Below, one piece after another: positions 1-7,806 of a stretch of DNA of 64,000 nucleotides. A program made the translations under genes and the position numbers. Below the pieces are notes generated by a model. That model saw only the letters and a list, made by a program, of their open reading frames with translations. It was not told the DNA's origin and did no database searches. Position 1 is the first letter of the stretch. Each line of letters opens with the position of its first letter. This DNA comes from Mycobacterium sp. 852002-51057_SCH5723018 (lineage in GTDB: Bacteria; Actinomycetota; Actinomycetes; Mycobacteriales; Mycobacteriaceae), in assembly GCF_001667035.1 (NCBI RefSeq), contig NZ_LZIR01000085.1, forward strand, positions 16,625 through 80,624, written 5' to 3'.

Positions 1-310
1 CACGGCCCAGCTGTCGCCACCGCTCGGCGATCTGGTCGAGTTCCCGCGCCCCGATCTGCGTCGCGGTCGACATCACCTCGGCGAAATTGTCGAAATAGCG
101 GCGCCAGTACCGGTCGCTCACTGCCAGGAACAGGTCTTCCTTCGTCGAAAAGTGCTTGTAGATCGCACCTTTCGTGTAGCCCGCCGCATACGCGATGTCA
201 TCGAGAGAAGCCGCCATGAAGCCCTTCTCGGCGAACACCTCCTCGGCGGCATCGAGGAGAAGCGAGCGCGTGTGCTCGAGCCGTCGCTCTCGCGTCCAGC
301 GCTCAACCAT
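1..310 (-). CDS. TetR/AcrR family transcriptional regulator, N-terminal part (runs off the window)
   Basis: The 103 visible codons, read from ATG at 310, give a typical TetR N-terminus. A first helix region ends in AAEEVFAEKGF, and the helix-turn-helix follows as SLDDIAYAAGYTKGAIYKHF, then STKEDLF. The ligand-binding domain begins before position 1 and is cut off. The gene is divergent from the AveC-type operon that starts at 520, so it is probably the local regulator of that operon, acting in the 210-bp gap between them. The family is certain from sequence; the regulatory target and the ligand are inferred or unknown. Confidence 0.85.
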   Translation of the reverse strand, partial: MVERWTRERRLEHTRSLLLDAAEEVFAEKGFMAASLDDIAYAAGYTKGAIYKHFSTKEDLFLAVSDRYWRRYFDNFAEVMSTATQIGARELDQIAERWRQLGR

Positions 311-356
311 GCCAGCGATTGTGTCATAGATTCTAAGAAAACCGTTGGTCATTTAG

Positions 357-370
357 ATACTGGTTGGTAT
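357..370. promoter_or_regulatory. Possible TetR operator, ATAC-N6-GTAT inverted repeat
   Basis: The palindrome ATACTGGTTGGTAT lies in the divergent gap between the TetR gene (start 310) and the AveC-like gene (start 520). Its size and symmetry suit a TetR dimer, and the neighbourhood is locally AT-richer. This is position and symmetry only; short palindromes also arise by chance. Confidence 0.3.
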
Positions 371-519
371 ATTGGGCCAGACCCGGCCTTCTTCCGGAGA
401 GCGAGCGATGACCGCTGTGGATGTCAGACGTCTGAGGCGCAACGTCATCGCCGATCCGGGTCTCGGGGCAATCGAGTTCGCGAACGCCGTATCACGACGA
501 TTCAGAAGGGGACAGTGTC

Positions 520-1686
520 ATGACCGAACTGTCGAACAGGAAGCCCGCTGTCACTGAGTCGGTCGGCGATGCGGCTTCGCTTGGCGCCCAGGCTCAGTCG
601 AAAGCGCGGCCCGTGCGGATCTGGGCCGTCGTCGGGGGTGTGATTCTGGCTTTCCAGCTGTATGTATGGATCCGCTGGATCACCGGGCCTTATTTCGTGC
701 GGGTGCCCACGGGGCCGAGCGATCCGCCGATGTTCATGAAGGTCATCCTCCTGACGTGGACGGCCGTCATCGTCGCGGGCCTACCGGTCGGCATCTACTA
801 CTTCATCGTCAGGCCTTGGCGGCGGGAGCGGCGTATCACGCTGGACGGCATGCTCCTGGTCGCCTGCGGCCTGATCTTCTTTCAAGATCCACTCCTGAAC
901 TACATCAACACGTGGAGCACGTACAACACGTGGATGTTCAATCGGGGCTCGTGGGTGCAGAACATCCCGGGTTGGATGTCCTTCGGGGAACCGGGTCGGA
1001 TGATGGCCGAGCCGCTTTTGATGAACGCGCCGGGTTACTCGTATGGAGTTCTGCTGTGCACCATCCTCGGCTGTTGGGTCATGCGCCGAGCCAAGGCGCA
1101 CTGGCCGAACATCAATAACGTTGGGCTGATCGGCATTTTGATCCTGTGGACGTTTTTCTTCGATCTGGTCATCGAGGGCTTGTTCTTGATGCCGATGGGG
1201 CTTTTCACCTACCCCGGTGCGATCCGGTCGTTGTCGATCAACGCCGGCACCTACTATCAATGGCCGCTCTACGAGGGGCTCATGTGGGGTGGGGTGCAGG
1301 CCGGTTTGTGCGCGCTGCGCTTCTTCACCGACGACCGGGGCCGCACATTCGTCGAGCGTGGTCTGGAACGGGTCCAGGGCAGCTTTGCGAAGCAACAATT
1401 CACGCGATTCCTCGCCGTCTTCGGGGCGTGCAGCGTGTTCTTCTTCGTGTTCTACAACATTCCCGCGCAATGGCTCGCCATGCACCAGGACCCCTGGCCG
1501 CAGGACATCCTGAAGCGCTCGTATTTCCTGATGGGCATCTGCGGCGACGGGACGGACCGGCCTTGTCCCGATCCCGCGCTGCCGATCCCCAGCAAGAACT
1601 CCGGCTACATCAACCGCGATGGCCAGCTTGTGCTGCCAAAGGGTGCAGAGCTTCCGAAGATCGTTCCCTTCGATCGGGGTAAGTGA
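520..1686 (+). CDS. AveC-like spirocyclase family membrane protein
   Basis: This 388-residue polytopic membrane protein has about seven hydrophobic segments, for example residues 33-51, 72-94 and 199-220. It also has aromatic-rich loops such as NYINTWSTYNTWMFN. The pattern matches actinobacterial AveC-like proteins, named after AveC of avermectin synthesis, which forms a spiroketal. The substrate in mycobacteria is not known to me. The ATG at 520 follows an AGAAGGGGA ribosome site. It is the first gene of an operon; the next gene starts 1 base after its stop. The polyketide-type activity is a family name only, because no polyketide synthase is nearby. Confidence 0.7.
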   Translation: MTELSNRKPAVTESVGDAASLGAQAQSKARPVRIWAVVGGVILAFQLYVWIRWITGPYFVRVPTGPSDPPMFMKVILLTWTAVIVAGLPVGIYYFIVRPWRRERRITLDGMLLVACGLIFFQDPLLNYINTWSTYNTWMFNRGSWVQNIPGWMSFGEPGRMMAEPLLMNAPGYSYGVLLCTILGCWVMRRAKAHWPNINNVGLIGILILWTFFFDLVIEGLFLMPMGLFTYPGAIRSLSINAGTYYQWPLYEGLMWGGVQAGLCALRFFTDDRGRTFVERGLERVQGSFAKQQFTRFLAVFGACSVFFFVFYNIPAQWLAMHQDPWPQDILKRSYFLMGICGDGTDRPCPDPALPIPSKNSGYINRDGQLVLPKGAELPKIVPFDRGK

Positions 1687-1687
1687 G

Positions 1688-2509
1688 GTGCTCAACAGTC
1701 GACCGGTGACAGTTGGCTCCATCCCGGAAGCGCCGTTCTACAGGGCGGTTGGTGATGAGGTGGCGGTTTTTCGCGCAGCGGCACGTCGGGATCTACCGGT
1801 GCTCCTGAAAGGCCCGACCGGTTGCGGGAAAACACGTTTCGTGGAGGCCATGGCCCACGAGCTCGGTCGCGATCTGATTACCGTGGCGGGCCACGAGGAC
1901 ATGACGTCGGCGGATCTGGTAGGCCGTTTCCTGCTCAAAGGCGGCGAAACGGTGTGGGTGGACGGGCCGTTGACGCGGGCCGTGCGCCAGGGCGCCATCT
2001 GCTATATCGACGAGGTGGTGGAAGCGCGACAGGACACCACGGTAGTCATCCATCCGCTCGCCGACCACCGCCGTGAACTCCCGGTCGATCGGCTCGCCAC
2101 GACGTTGCCGGCGGCGCCCGGATTCCAGCTGGTGATTTCCTACAATCCCGGCTACCAAAGCGTTTTGAAGAACATCAAGGAGTCCACCCGGCAGCGTTTC
2201 GTCGCCATCGAGCTCGGCTTCCCACCCGCTGAGATCGAGACGGAGGTGGTCGCCCACGAGGCCGGCATCGATGCCGAGACGGCGCGCGCTCTGGTCAAGC
2301 TCGCCAACGCCATCCGAAACCTGGATGGCTCACCGCTGAACGAAGTCTCCTCCACCCGGATGCTGATCCTCGCCGGGAGCCTCGTCGCTGAAGGGCTGAG
2401 CCTGCGCAGCGCCGTCCAGTCGGCCGTCGTCCAGGCCCTCTCCGACGATTCGGATGTCGTTCGCGCCTTGGGCGAACTCGTCGACGCGGTGCTGCCCCGC
2501 GCGTCATGA
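1688..2509 (+). CDS. MoxR/CbbQ/NorQ-type AAA+ ATPase
   Basis: A 273-residue AAA+ ATPase. The Walker A motif GPTGCGKT lies at residues 42-49 and the Walker B core CYIDEV near 105-110. The downstream STRMLILAG segment fits a sensor region. I chose the GTG at 1688, just after the preceding TGA, because the longer upstream reading frame lies inside the AveC-like gene. The stop overlaps the next gene by ATGA. CbbQ/NorQ ATPases work with a VWA-domain partner to remodel or activate a client enzyme, and that partner is encoded next. The client here is plausibly the AveC-like protein or the epimerase, but this is inference. Confidence 0.88.
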   Translation: MLNSRPVTVGSIPEAPFYRAVGDEVAVFRAAARRDLPVLLKGPTGCGKTRFVEAMAHELGRDLITVAGHEDMTSADLVGRFLLKGGETVWVDGPLTRAVRQGAICYIDEVVEARQDTTVVIHPLADHRRELPVDRLATTLPAAPGFQLVISYNPGYQSVLKNIKESTRQRFVAIELGFPPAEIETEVVAHEAGIDAETARALVKLANAIRNLDGSPLNEVSSTRMLILAGSLVAEGLSLRSAVQSAVVQALSDDSDVVRALGELVDAVLPRAS

Positions 2510-4206
2510 TCGCCTCAGACGACAACAGCCCGGCCCGGCTTCGACTCCTCGCCACCTTCATCGCCGGCAGGTCCGTCGATGTCGCCGAGGCACCGGCTGG
2601 TCGGGCCGCATACACCAACGGCCAGTTGATCTTTGTCTCGCCTGGCCGTTCTGCCGCGGAGCAGCGCCGCGAGGCGCTGCTCCAGAGCGCTCTACTTGGC
2701 GCCGGAAGTCTGGACGCACCGTTGGTGAAGGCTTTGCGGGCACGTCCGGTGACAGCGCGCCGCTATCTGGCGCTGGAAGGTCGTCGCGTGCTTGCCGAGC
2801 TTGGCAGCCAGATTCCACTGGCGGCCGCGGTTCGCCCCGACGGGGAGCCGAGCACCGCGACCGCTCCCGAGTCACTGGCGGTGGCAAAAGGCCGAGCGAA
2901 GATCCTCGACGCACCGGAGTGGTTCGGTGTCATCAAGCCGTCCCGCCTACTGGCACCTCCTGCCGGGCCGGGGGCAAGACCCACCGACAACGACCTGCGC
3001 CTGGAATTCGATCCCATTGACCTCCCCGAGGCTGACGACGATGGTGACGGGGAGCAATCCGAGGAAAGCAAAATCCTCAAACTCTTTGAGAATCCGCTCT
3101 TTAACTCCCGGACGCTGTCCGACTACTTCCGGAAGCTGTTCGGCAACTCGCGTTCCCCGGGAGACAGCGCCCCCGGCGCAGAGCTGCAAATTCGCTCCGT
3201 CCGCCAGGCGCAGCACGCCGGAGCAAACGCGCGGCCCCTGCCTACCCGAATCCACTTCACCGATGATCGCCACCCCGGAGCGGCCGCCGGCGTCGGCGGC
3301 GCCCTTCATCCGGAATGGGACGTACACAACCACCGCTACCGGCCGCAGTGGTGCCGGGTCCTGGATTTGCCGCTAACGACCGCCGCCGACGTGTCCGCGG
3401 CCAGCGTTCCGCACGACGAGGCGCTTCGGCGATGCCTGGCTCGAATTGGACTCGGCCCCAAAGTCTTACGTGGTCGCCCCGATGGTGACGAGCTCGACAC
3501 CGAGGCGATCGTCGACCTGTTCGTCGATCTGCGATCCGGCCATTCACCACCGGAAAATGTCTACCTCGAACGCCGCAAACTTGCGCGCAACCTCGGGGTG
3601 CTGATCCTGCTCGATGCCTCAGGCTCGGTCACCGATACCGATCCGGACGGCCTCGCCGTGCACGACCACCAGCGGCGGGCCGCCGCCACACTGGCGGTCA
3701 CGCTCGAAGAGCTGGGCGACCGCGTCGCCGTCTATGCATTTCGCTCACACGGCCGGCACTCGGTCCACCTGCTATCGATCAAGGCCTTCGGACACCGTTT
3801 CGGCGCCGTCGCGCGAGCCCGGCTCAACCAGCTTCAACCATCGGGTTATACGCGCCTGGGCGCCGGCATCCGCGGCGCAGGTGAAATCCTGAAGGTCTAC
3901 GCCGGAACCCCAAATCGTCTGCTGGTCGTCCTTTCCGACGGCTTTCCCTACGACGACGGCTACGAAGGCCGTTATGCCGAAGCCGACGCCCGCAAAGCCC
4001 TCGAAGAGCTCCGCGCGGACGGCGTTGCCTGCCTTTGCCTTTCCATCGGCGCCGCTACTGCTACCCAGGAGCTCGAACGCGTCTTCGGCTCCGTCGGCTA
4101 CGCCAGCGCCGCGACGCTGGCCGAGTTGAGCCCACGGATGGACGAGTTGTTCCTATCCTCTCTGCGGGAACTTGCCGTTCCGACAGCTTCGCGAGGTAGA
4201 GCATGA
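2506..4206 (+). CDS. VWA-domain protein of NorD/CbbO type, partner of the AAA+ ATPase
   Basis: This 566-residue protein carries a C-terminal von Willebrand factor A domain. The metal-binding MIDAS motif is DASGS at residues 370-374, preceded by the hydrophobic strand GVLILL. The later strand LLVVLSDGFPYDDGY carries a conserved aspartate of the fold. The N-terminal 200 residues are not recognisable, and a charged acidic stretch follows at about residues 165-190. It overlaps the ATPase gene and the following epimerase gene by ATGA at both ends, so the three are translationally coupled. MoxR-VWA pairs act as chaperone-like activators of metalloenzymes or membrane complexes. The client is unproven. 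Confidence 0.85.
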   Translation: MIASDDNSPARLRLLATFIAGRSVDVAEAPAGRAAYTNGQLIFVSPGRSAAEQRREALLQSALLGAGSLDAPLVKALRARPVTARRYLALEGRRVLAELGSQIPLAAAVRPDGEPSTATAPESLAVAKGRAKILDAPEWFGVIKPSRLLAPPAGPGARPTDNDLRLEFDPIDLPEADDDGDGEQSEESKILKLFENPLFNSRTLSDYFRKLFGNSRSPGDSAPGAELQIRSVRQAQHAGANARPLPTRIHFTDDRHPGAAAGVGGALHPEWDVHNHRYRPQWCRVLDLPLTTAADVSAASVPHDEALRRCLARIGLGPKVLRGRPDGDELDTEAIVDLFVDLRSGHSPPENVYLERRKLARNLGVLILLDASGSVTDTDPDGLAVHDHQRRAAATLAVTLEELGDRVAVYAFRSHGRHSVHLLSIKAFGHRFGAVARARLNQLQPSGYTRLGAGIRGAGEILKVYAGTPNRLLVVLSDGFPYDDGYEGRYAEADARKALEELRADGVACLCLSIGAATATQELERVFGSVGYASAATLAELSPRMDELFLSSLRELAVPTASRGRA

Positions 4207-5192
4207 AGGCGCTGGTGACGGGCGCGCTGGGCAACATTGGCCTTAATACGTTGGAGGCGTTGCTCATTGACGGCCACGACGTCGCCGCATTCGACCTCGA
4301 ATCTCGGCGGGGACGCAAACTCGCATCCCGCTTCGACGGACGGGTGCGGTTCTTCTGGGGCGACCTCACCCGACCGGAGTCGCTGCGAGACGCACTGGAG
4401 GGCGTCGACGCTGTCATCCACCTGGCGGCCATCATTCCGCCTTACTCGGAGCGGGCGCCGGATCTGGCGCGCAGGGTGAACCTCGACGCGACGCGGGGCC
4501 TGATCGCGCAGATGGAGGAGTCGCCCACGGCCAAACGGCTGGTTTTCGCGTCCTCCCAGGGCATTTTCGGCGACATCCAGGATCGCGAGCCGCCGCTCCG
4601 CGTCGATACGCCCGTCTCTCCGACCGACGAGTATGGGCGTCAGAAAGTAGCCTGCGAGCAAGCGATCCGGCAGTCGCGGCTGCGGTGGAGCATCCTGCGG
4701 CTCGCGGCGGTGACGCCAATCCGCTTGCAGGCGCAGGATCCCAGCATCATGTTCGAGTTCAGTCCCGACGCGCGGTTCGAGTTTCTCCATCCCGCCGATG
4801 CCGGGACGGCGTTTGCTCGCGCGGTGGAGTGTGCGGAGTCGATCGGTAAGACGCTGTACATCGCCGGCGGCGCGAACTGCCGCATGACCTATTACGGCTT
4901 CGTCACCGCCCTGTTGGGCGCGATCGGAATCGGCCCCCTTCCGATCGACGCGTTCGTGCGAACGTCGCCCCCCCGTTTCTTCGGCGATTGGGTGGACACC
5001 GAGGAGAGCCAGCGCCTGCTTCGATACCAGCAGCGAGGGCTCAACGAGCAGCTGGCAGATCTGAGAAAGGAGTTCGGCCTCCTGGTCCCGTTGATCCGGC
5101 TGGTCCGCCCGCTCGCGACATGGTTTATCACCCGCAGCTCCGCGCACTCAAAGAAGGCCGGCGTCGCCGTGGAGGGTCACCGCCCGGAATAG
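4203..5192 (+). CDS. NAD-dependent epimerase/dehydratase family protein
   Basis: A 329-residue extended short-chain dehydrogenase. The N-terminus MKALVTGALGNIG contains the GxxGxxG dinucleotide-binding loop. The pair YGRQK provides the Tyr-x3-Lys catalytic residues after a serine-rich strand (VFASSQ). It is the last gene of the coupled AveC-like/ATPase/VWA operon, sharing ATGA with the VWA gene. The substrate cannot be told from sequence. Its place in the operon suggests it modifies the same small molecule or lipid as the AveC-like protein. Confidence 0.85.
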   Translation: MKALVTGALGNIGLNTLEALLIDGHDVAAFDLESRRGRKLASRFDGRVRFFWGDLTRPESLRDALEGVDAVIHLAAIIPPYSERAPDLARRVNLDATRGLIAQMEESPTAKRLVFASSQGIFGDIQDREPPLRVDTPVSPTDEYGRQKVACEQAIRQSRLRWSILRLAAVTPIRLQAQDPSIMFEFSPDARFEFLHPADAGTAFARAVECAESIGKTLYIAGGANCRMTYYGFVTALLGAIGIGPLPIDAFVRTSPPRFFGDWVDTEESQRLLRYQQRGLNEQLADLRKEFGLLVPLIRLVRPLATWFITRSSAHSKKAGVAVEGHRPE

Positions 5193-5217
5193 TCTGAGGG
5201 CCGTCACGGCCGTCATC

Positions 5218-6558
5218 TCAGAGGTGCAGGTCTTGATCGCGGATCAGCGCCGTGGCGACCACACTGATCACGGCCGTGGCGACCAGATAGCCGCACGCCA
5301 GCCACGGCTTGCCACCGGCGGCCGCTATCAGCGCGGTGAGGATCATCGGCGTGACACCGGACGCGTAGATGCCCGAGAACTGGTACACGAACGACAAACC
5401 GGTGTAGCGGGTGCGGGTCGGATACAGCGCCGAATACAGGGTGCCCTGGGCGCCGTAGAACAGCGCGTGCACCACACCGAACACGACGATCATCGCCAGC
5501 CCGAACCAGAGCAGGTTCCTGGTGCCGAACAGGGCGAAGGCGGGAAACGCCGCCAGGCCGTAGCACGCCACGCCGGCCAGATACACCCGCCGCGGGCCGA
5601 AGTGATCCGTCAGGGCCCCCGACAGCGGCAGCAGCACGGCCATGAGCAGCGCCGCGATCGTCACCACCACCAGCACCGACACCCGATGCAAACCCAGTGC
5701 GCCGGTGGCGTAGCTGATCGCGAAAACGCCCCAGGTGTTGAACGCCGAGCCTTCGGCCCAGCGAGACAGCAGCCCCAGCACCGTGTTTCGCCGGGAACGC
5801 GGCTCGCCGACGATCTCCCGAATCGGCACCGTCGATGAGGTCTCGGCCTGGGCCAGCTCGCGGAAGGCCGGGGTTTCCTCGACACGCAACCGCACCACGA
5901 TCCCGATCACGACCAGCACCACGCTCAGCAGGAACCCGATGCGCCAGCCGTAGGCGAGGAACCGGACCTGCCCCAGCGCGACCTGCAGGATCGCGAATAT
6001 GCCTGTGCCCAAGGCCAATCCGAGCGCCAATCCGACCTGCGGGACGGCCCCGAAGCGGCCGCGGCGTTTGGGTGGGCTGTGTTCGACGGCCAGCAGCACG
6101 GCGCCGGCCCACTCGCCGCCCAGCGCAAAGCCCTGCAGGATGCGCAGCGCCAGCAGCAGGATCGGCGCCCAGACCCCGATCTGCGCGGCGGTGGGCAACG
6201 CTCCGATCAACGCCGTAGCGCCGCCCATGACCAGCATCGTCAACGCCAGGCTCCGCTTGCGGCCGATCCGGTCGCCGATGTGGCCGAACACCAGCCCACC
6301 GACCGGACGCATGACGAAGCCAACGGCGAAAGTGGCGAACGCCAGCAGCGTGCCCACCAGCGAGCTGGCGTCCGGGAAGAACACCTTGTTGAACACCAGG
6401 CCGGCCGCGGTGGCGTAGAGGAAGAAGTCGTACCACTCCACGGTGGTGCCGAGCAGGCTGGCGGCGATCACGATGCGCAGGCGCCGACGGCGTTCGACGT
6501 CGGACTCGTCGTGGCCTTGCGGCGCGGCGAGCGCCGCGTCGGGCAGCGTGGTGGCCAT
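5218..6558 (-). CDS. MFS transporter of the metabolite:H+ symporter (MHS) family
   Basis: A 446-residue, 12-helix major facilitator. The first helix carries GTTVEWYDFFLY, the hallmark of the MHS subgroup (ShiA/ProP/KgtP relatives). The loop after helix 2 carries GHIGDRIGRKR, the conserved MFS cytoplasmic motif. The start lies 3 bases after the stop of the sulfonate monooxygenase gene, so the two are co-transcribed. A natural inference is that it imports the sulfonate or organic acid used by that enzyme, although sulfonates are usually taken up by SsuABC-type ABC transporters. Its gene ends convergently, 25 bases from the epimerase gene. Confidence 0.88.
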   Translation of the reverse strand: MATTLPDAALAAPQGHDESDVERRRRLRIVIAASLLGTTVEWYDFFLYATAAGLVFNKVFFPDASSLVGTLLAFATFAVGFVMRPVGGLVFGHIGDRIGRKRSLALTMLVMGGATALIGALPTAAQIGVWAPILLLALRILQGFALGGEWAGAVLLAVEHSPPKRRGRFGAVPQVGLALGLALGTGIFAILQVALGQVRFLAYGWRIGFLLSVVLVVIGIVVRLRVEETPAFRELAQAETSSTVPIREIVGEPRSRRNTVLGLLSRWAEGSAFNTWGVFAISYATGALGLHRVSVLVVVTIAALLMAVLLPLSGALTDHFGPRRVYLAGVACYGLAAFPAFALFGTRNLLWFGLAMIVVFGVVHALFYGAQGTLYSALYPTRTRYTGLSFVYQFSGIYASGVTPMILTALIAAAGGKPWLACGYLVATAVISVVATALIRDQDLHL

Positions 6559-6561
6559 GGC

Positions 6562-7707
6562 CTAGTGCGCCGAGGCGACCGCGAACGGCGTCGCCGGTGC
6601 CGGTTGTGAGGTGCGATTGGGGTGCTGCCACAAGCCCTTTCGCTCGAGCAGCGGCAGGACGCCCTCGCCGAACCAGTAGGCCTCCTCCAGGTGCGGATAG
6701 CCCGACAGGATGAAGTGGGTGATGCCCAGCCGCGCGTATTCGGCCAGCCGTTCGGCCACCTCGGCGTGCGACCCGACCAGCGCGGTGCCCGCGCCGCCGC
6801 GCACCAACCCGACCCCGGCCCACAGGTTCGGCCCGACCAGCAGCCGGCCGCTGTCGCCGCCGTGCAGGTCCAACATGCGGCGCTGGCCTTCGGACTCGCT
6901 GCGCGCCAGGCTGGCCTGCACCCGCTCGACGTCGGCGGGGTCGACGGCCGCGAGCAGGCGGTCGGCCTCGGCCCACGCCTGTTCGGAGGTGTCGCGGCTG
7001 ATCACGTGAATCCGCAAGCCGTACTGCAGAATTCGCCCACTGTCGGTTGCCTGCCCCCGGATCCAGTCCAGTTTCTGCGCGACCGCGGCCCGCGGTTCGC
7101 CCCAGGTGAGGTAGACGTCGGAGTACTTGGCCGCGACCGGCCCGGCCGCCGCCGACGATCCGCCGAAGAACACCGCGGGTATCGGGTCGGGCGGGTTGTT
7201 GAGCTGTGCGCCGTCGATGCGGATGTGGTCTCCGGCGAAGGTCACCGGCTCCCGCGACGTCCACAGCTGCCGGACCACATGCAAGAACTCGGCGGTGCGC
7301 GCGTAGCGCGACTCCTTGTCCAGGTAGTCCCCGTAGGCCCGCTGCTCGTGCGGCTCACCGCCGGTCACGACGTTGAGCAGCAGCCGTCCGCCCGAATGCC
7401 GCTGGAAGGTCCCCGCCATCTGCGCGGCCAGCGTGGGGCTGACTAGCCCGGGACGGAACGCGACCAGGAACTTCAGTGTCTCGGTGCCCTCGATCAGCAT
7501 CGCCGTCGTCAACCATGCGTCCTCACACCACAATCCGGTCGGCGTGAGCACCGCCTCGAAGCCGTTGTCTTCGGCGGCCGCGCAAATCTGATGCAGATAG
7601 CGCAAACTCGCGGGCCGGTCGCCGTGCATCGCGGTGCCGTGCCCGCCCGCCACCAGGTTCCTCGAATCCCCATAAGTCGGCAAAAACCAGTGAAATGCCA
7701 GGCTCAT
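6562..7707 (-). CDS. ssuD: FMNH2-dependent alkanesulfonate monooxygenase-like enzyme (SsuD/LLM class)
   Basis: A 381-residue luciferase-like flavin monooxygenase of usual SsuD length. It opens with MSLAFHWFLPTYGD, as SsuD proteins do, and contains NVVTGGEPHEQRAYGDY and FGGSSAAA, both typical of the family. SsuD oxidises alkanesulfonates to aldehyde and sulfite with reduced FMN supplied by a separate reductase. No reductase is seen here. I chose the ATG at 7707 over a longer frame (to 7755) because it follows AGAAGGAGA and begins at the conserved residues. The downstream MHS transporter gene is in the same transcript. The exact sulfonate is unknown. Confidence 0.87.
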   Translation of the reverse strand: MSLAFHWFLPTYGDSRNLVAGGHGTAMHGDRPASLRYLHQICAAAEDNGFEAVLTPTGLWCEDAWLTTAMLIEGTETLKFLVAFRPGLVSPTLAAQMAGTFQRHSGGRLLLNVVTGGEPHEQRAYGDYLDKESRYARTAEFLHVVRQLWTSREPVTFAGDHIRIDGAQLNNPPDPIPAVFFGGSSAAAGPVAAKYSDVYLTWGEPRAAVAQKLDWIRGQATDSGRILQYGLRIHVISRDTSEQAWAEADRLLAAVDPADVERVQASLARSESEGQRRMLDLHGGDSGRLLVGPNLWAGVGLVRGGAGTALVGSHAEVAERLAEYARLGITHFILSGYPHLEEAYWFGEGVLPLLERKGLWQHPNRTSQPAPATPFAVASAH

Positions 7708-7806
7708 CCATTCTCCTTCTAGCCCTTCTGCCCAACCTCGAATGCTGCGCGACATGGCCGGGCCGCGGGAGGGTTGAAACCTTCCAGATTTGGATTGCGG
7801 CTGACG

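Noticed and set aside
408..557. Short open frame (about 49 codons) between the TetR gene and the AveC-like gene
   Set aside because: It overlaps the well-supported AveC-like start, has no clear coding pattern, and its length is expected by chance in GC-rich DNA.
5197..5213. Short GGCCG-TCA-CGGCC hairpin between the epimerase and transporter genes as a terminator
   Set aside because: The 5-bp stem without a U-tract is common by chance at this GC content.
5213..7264. A 683-codon minus-strand frame across ssuD and the transporter gene
   Set aside because: It is Arg/Gly/Ala-rich, resembles no protein, and overlaps two real genes in another frame.
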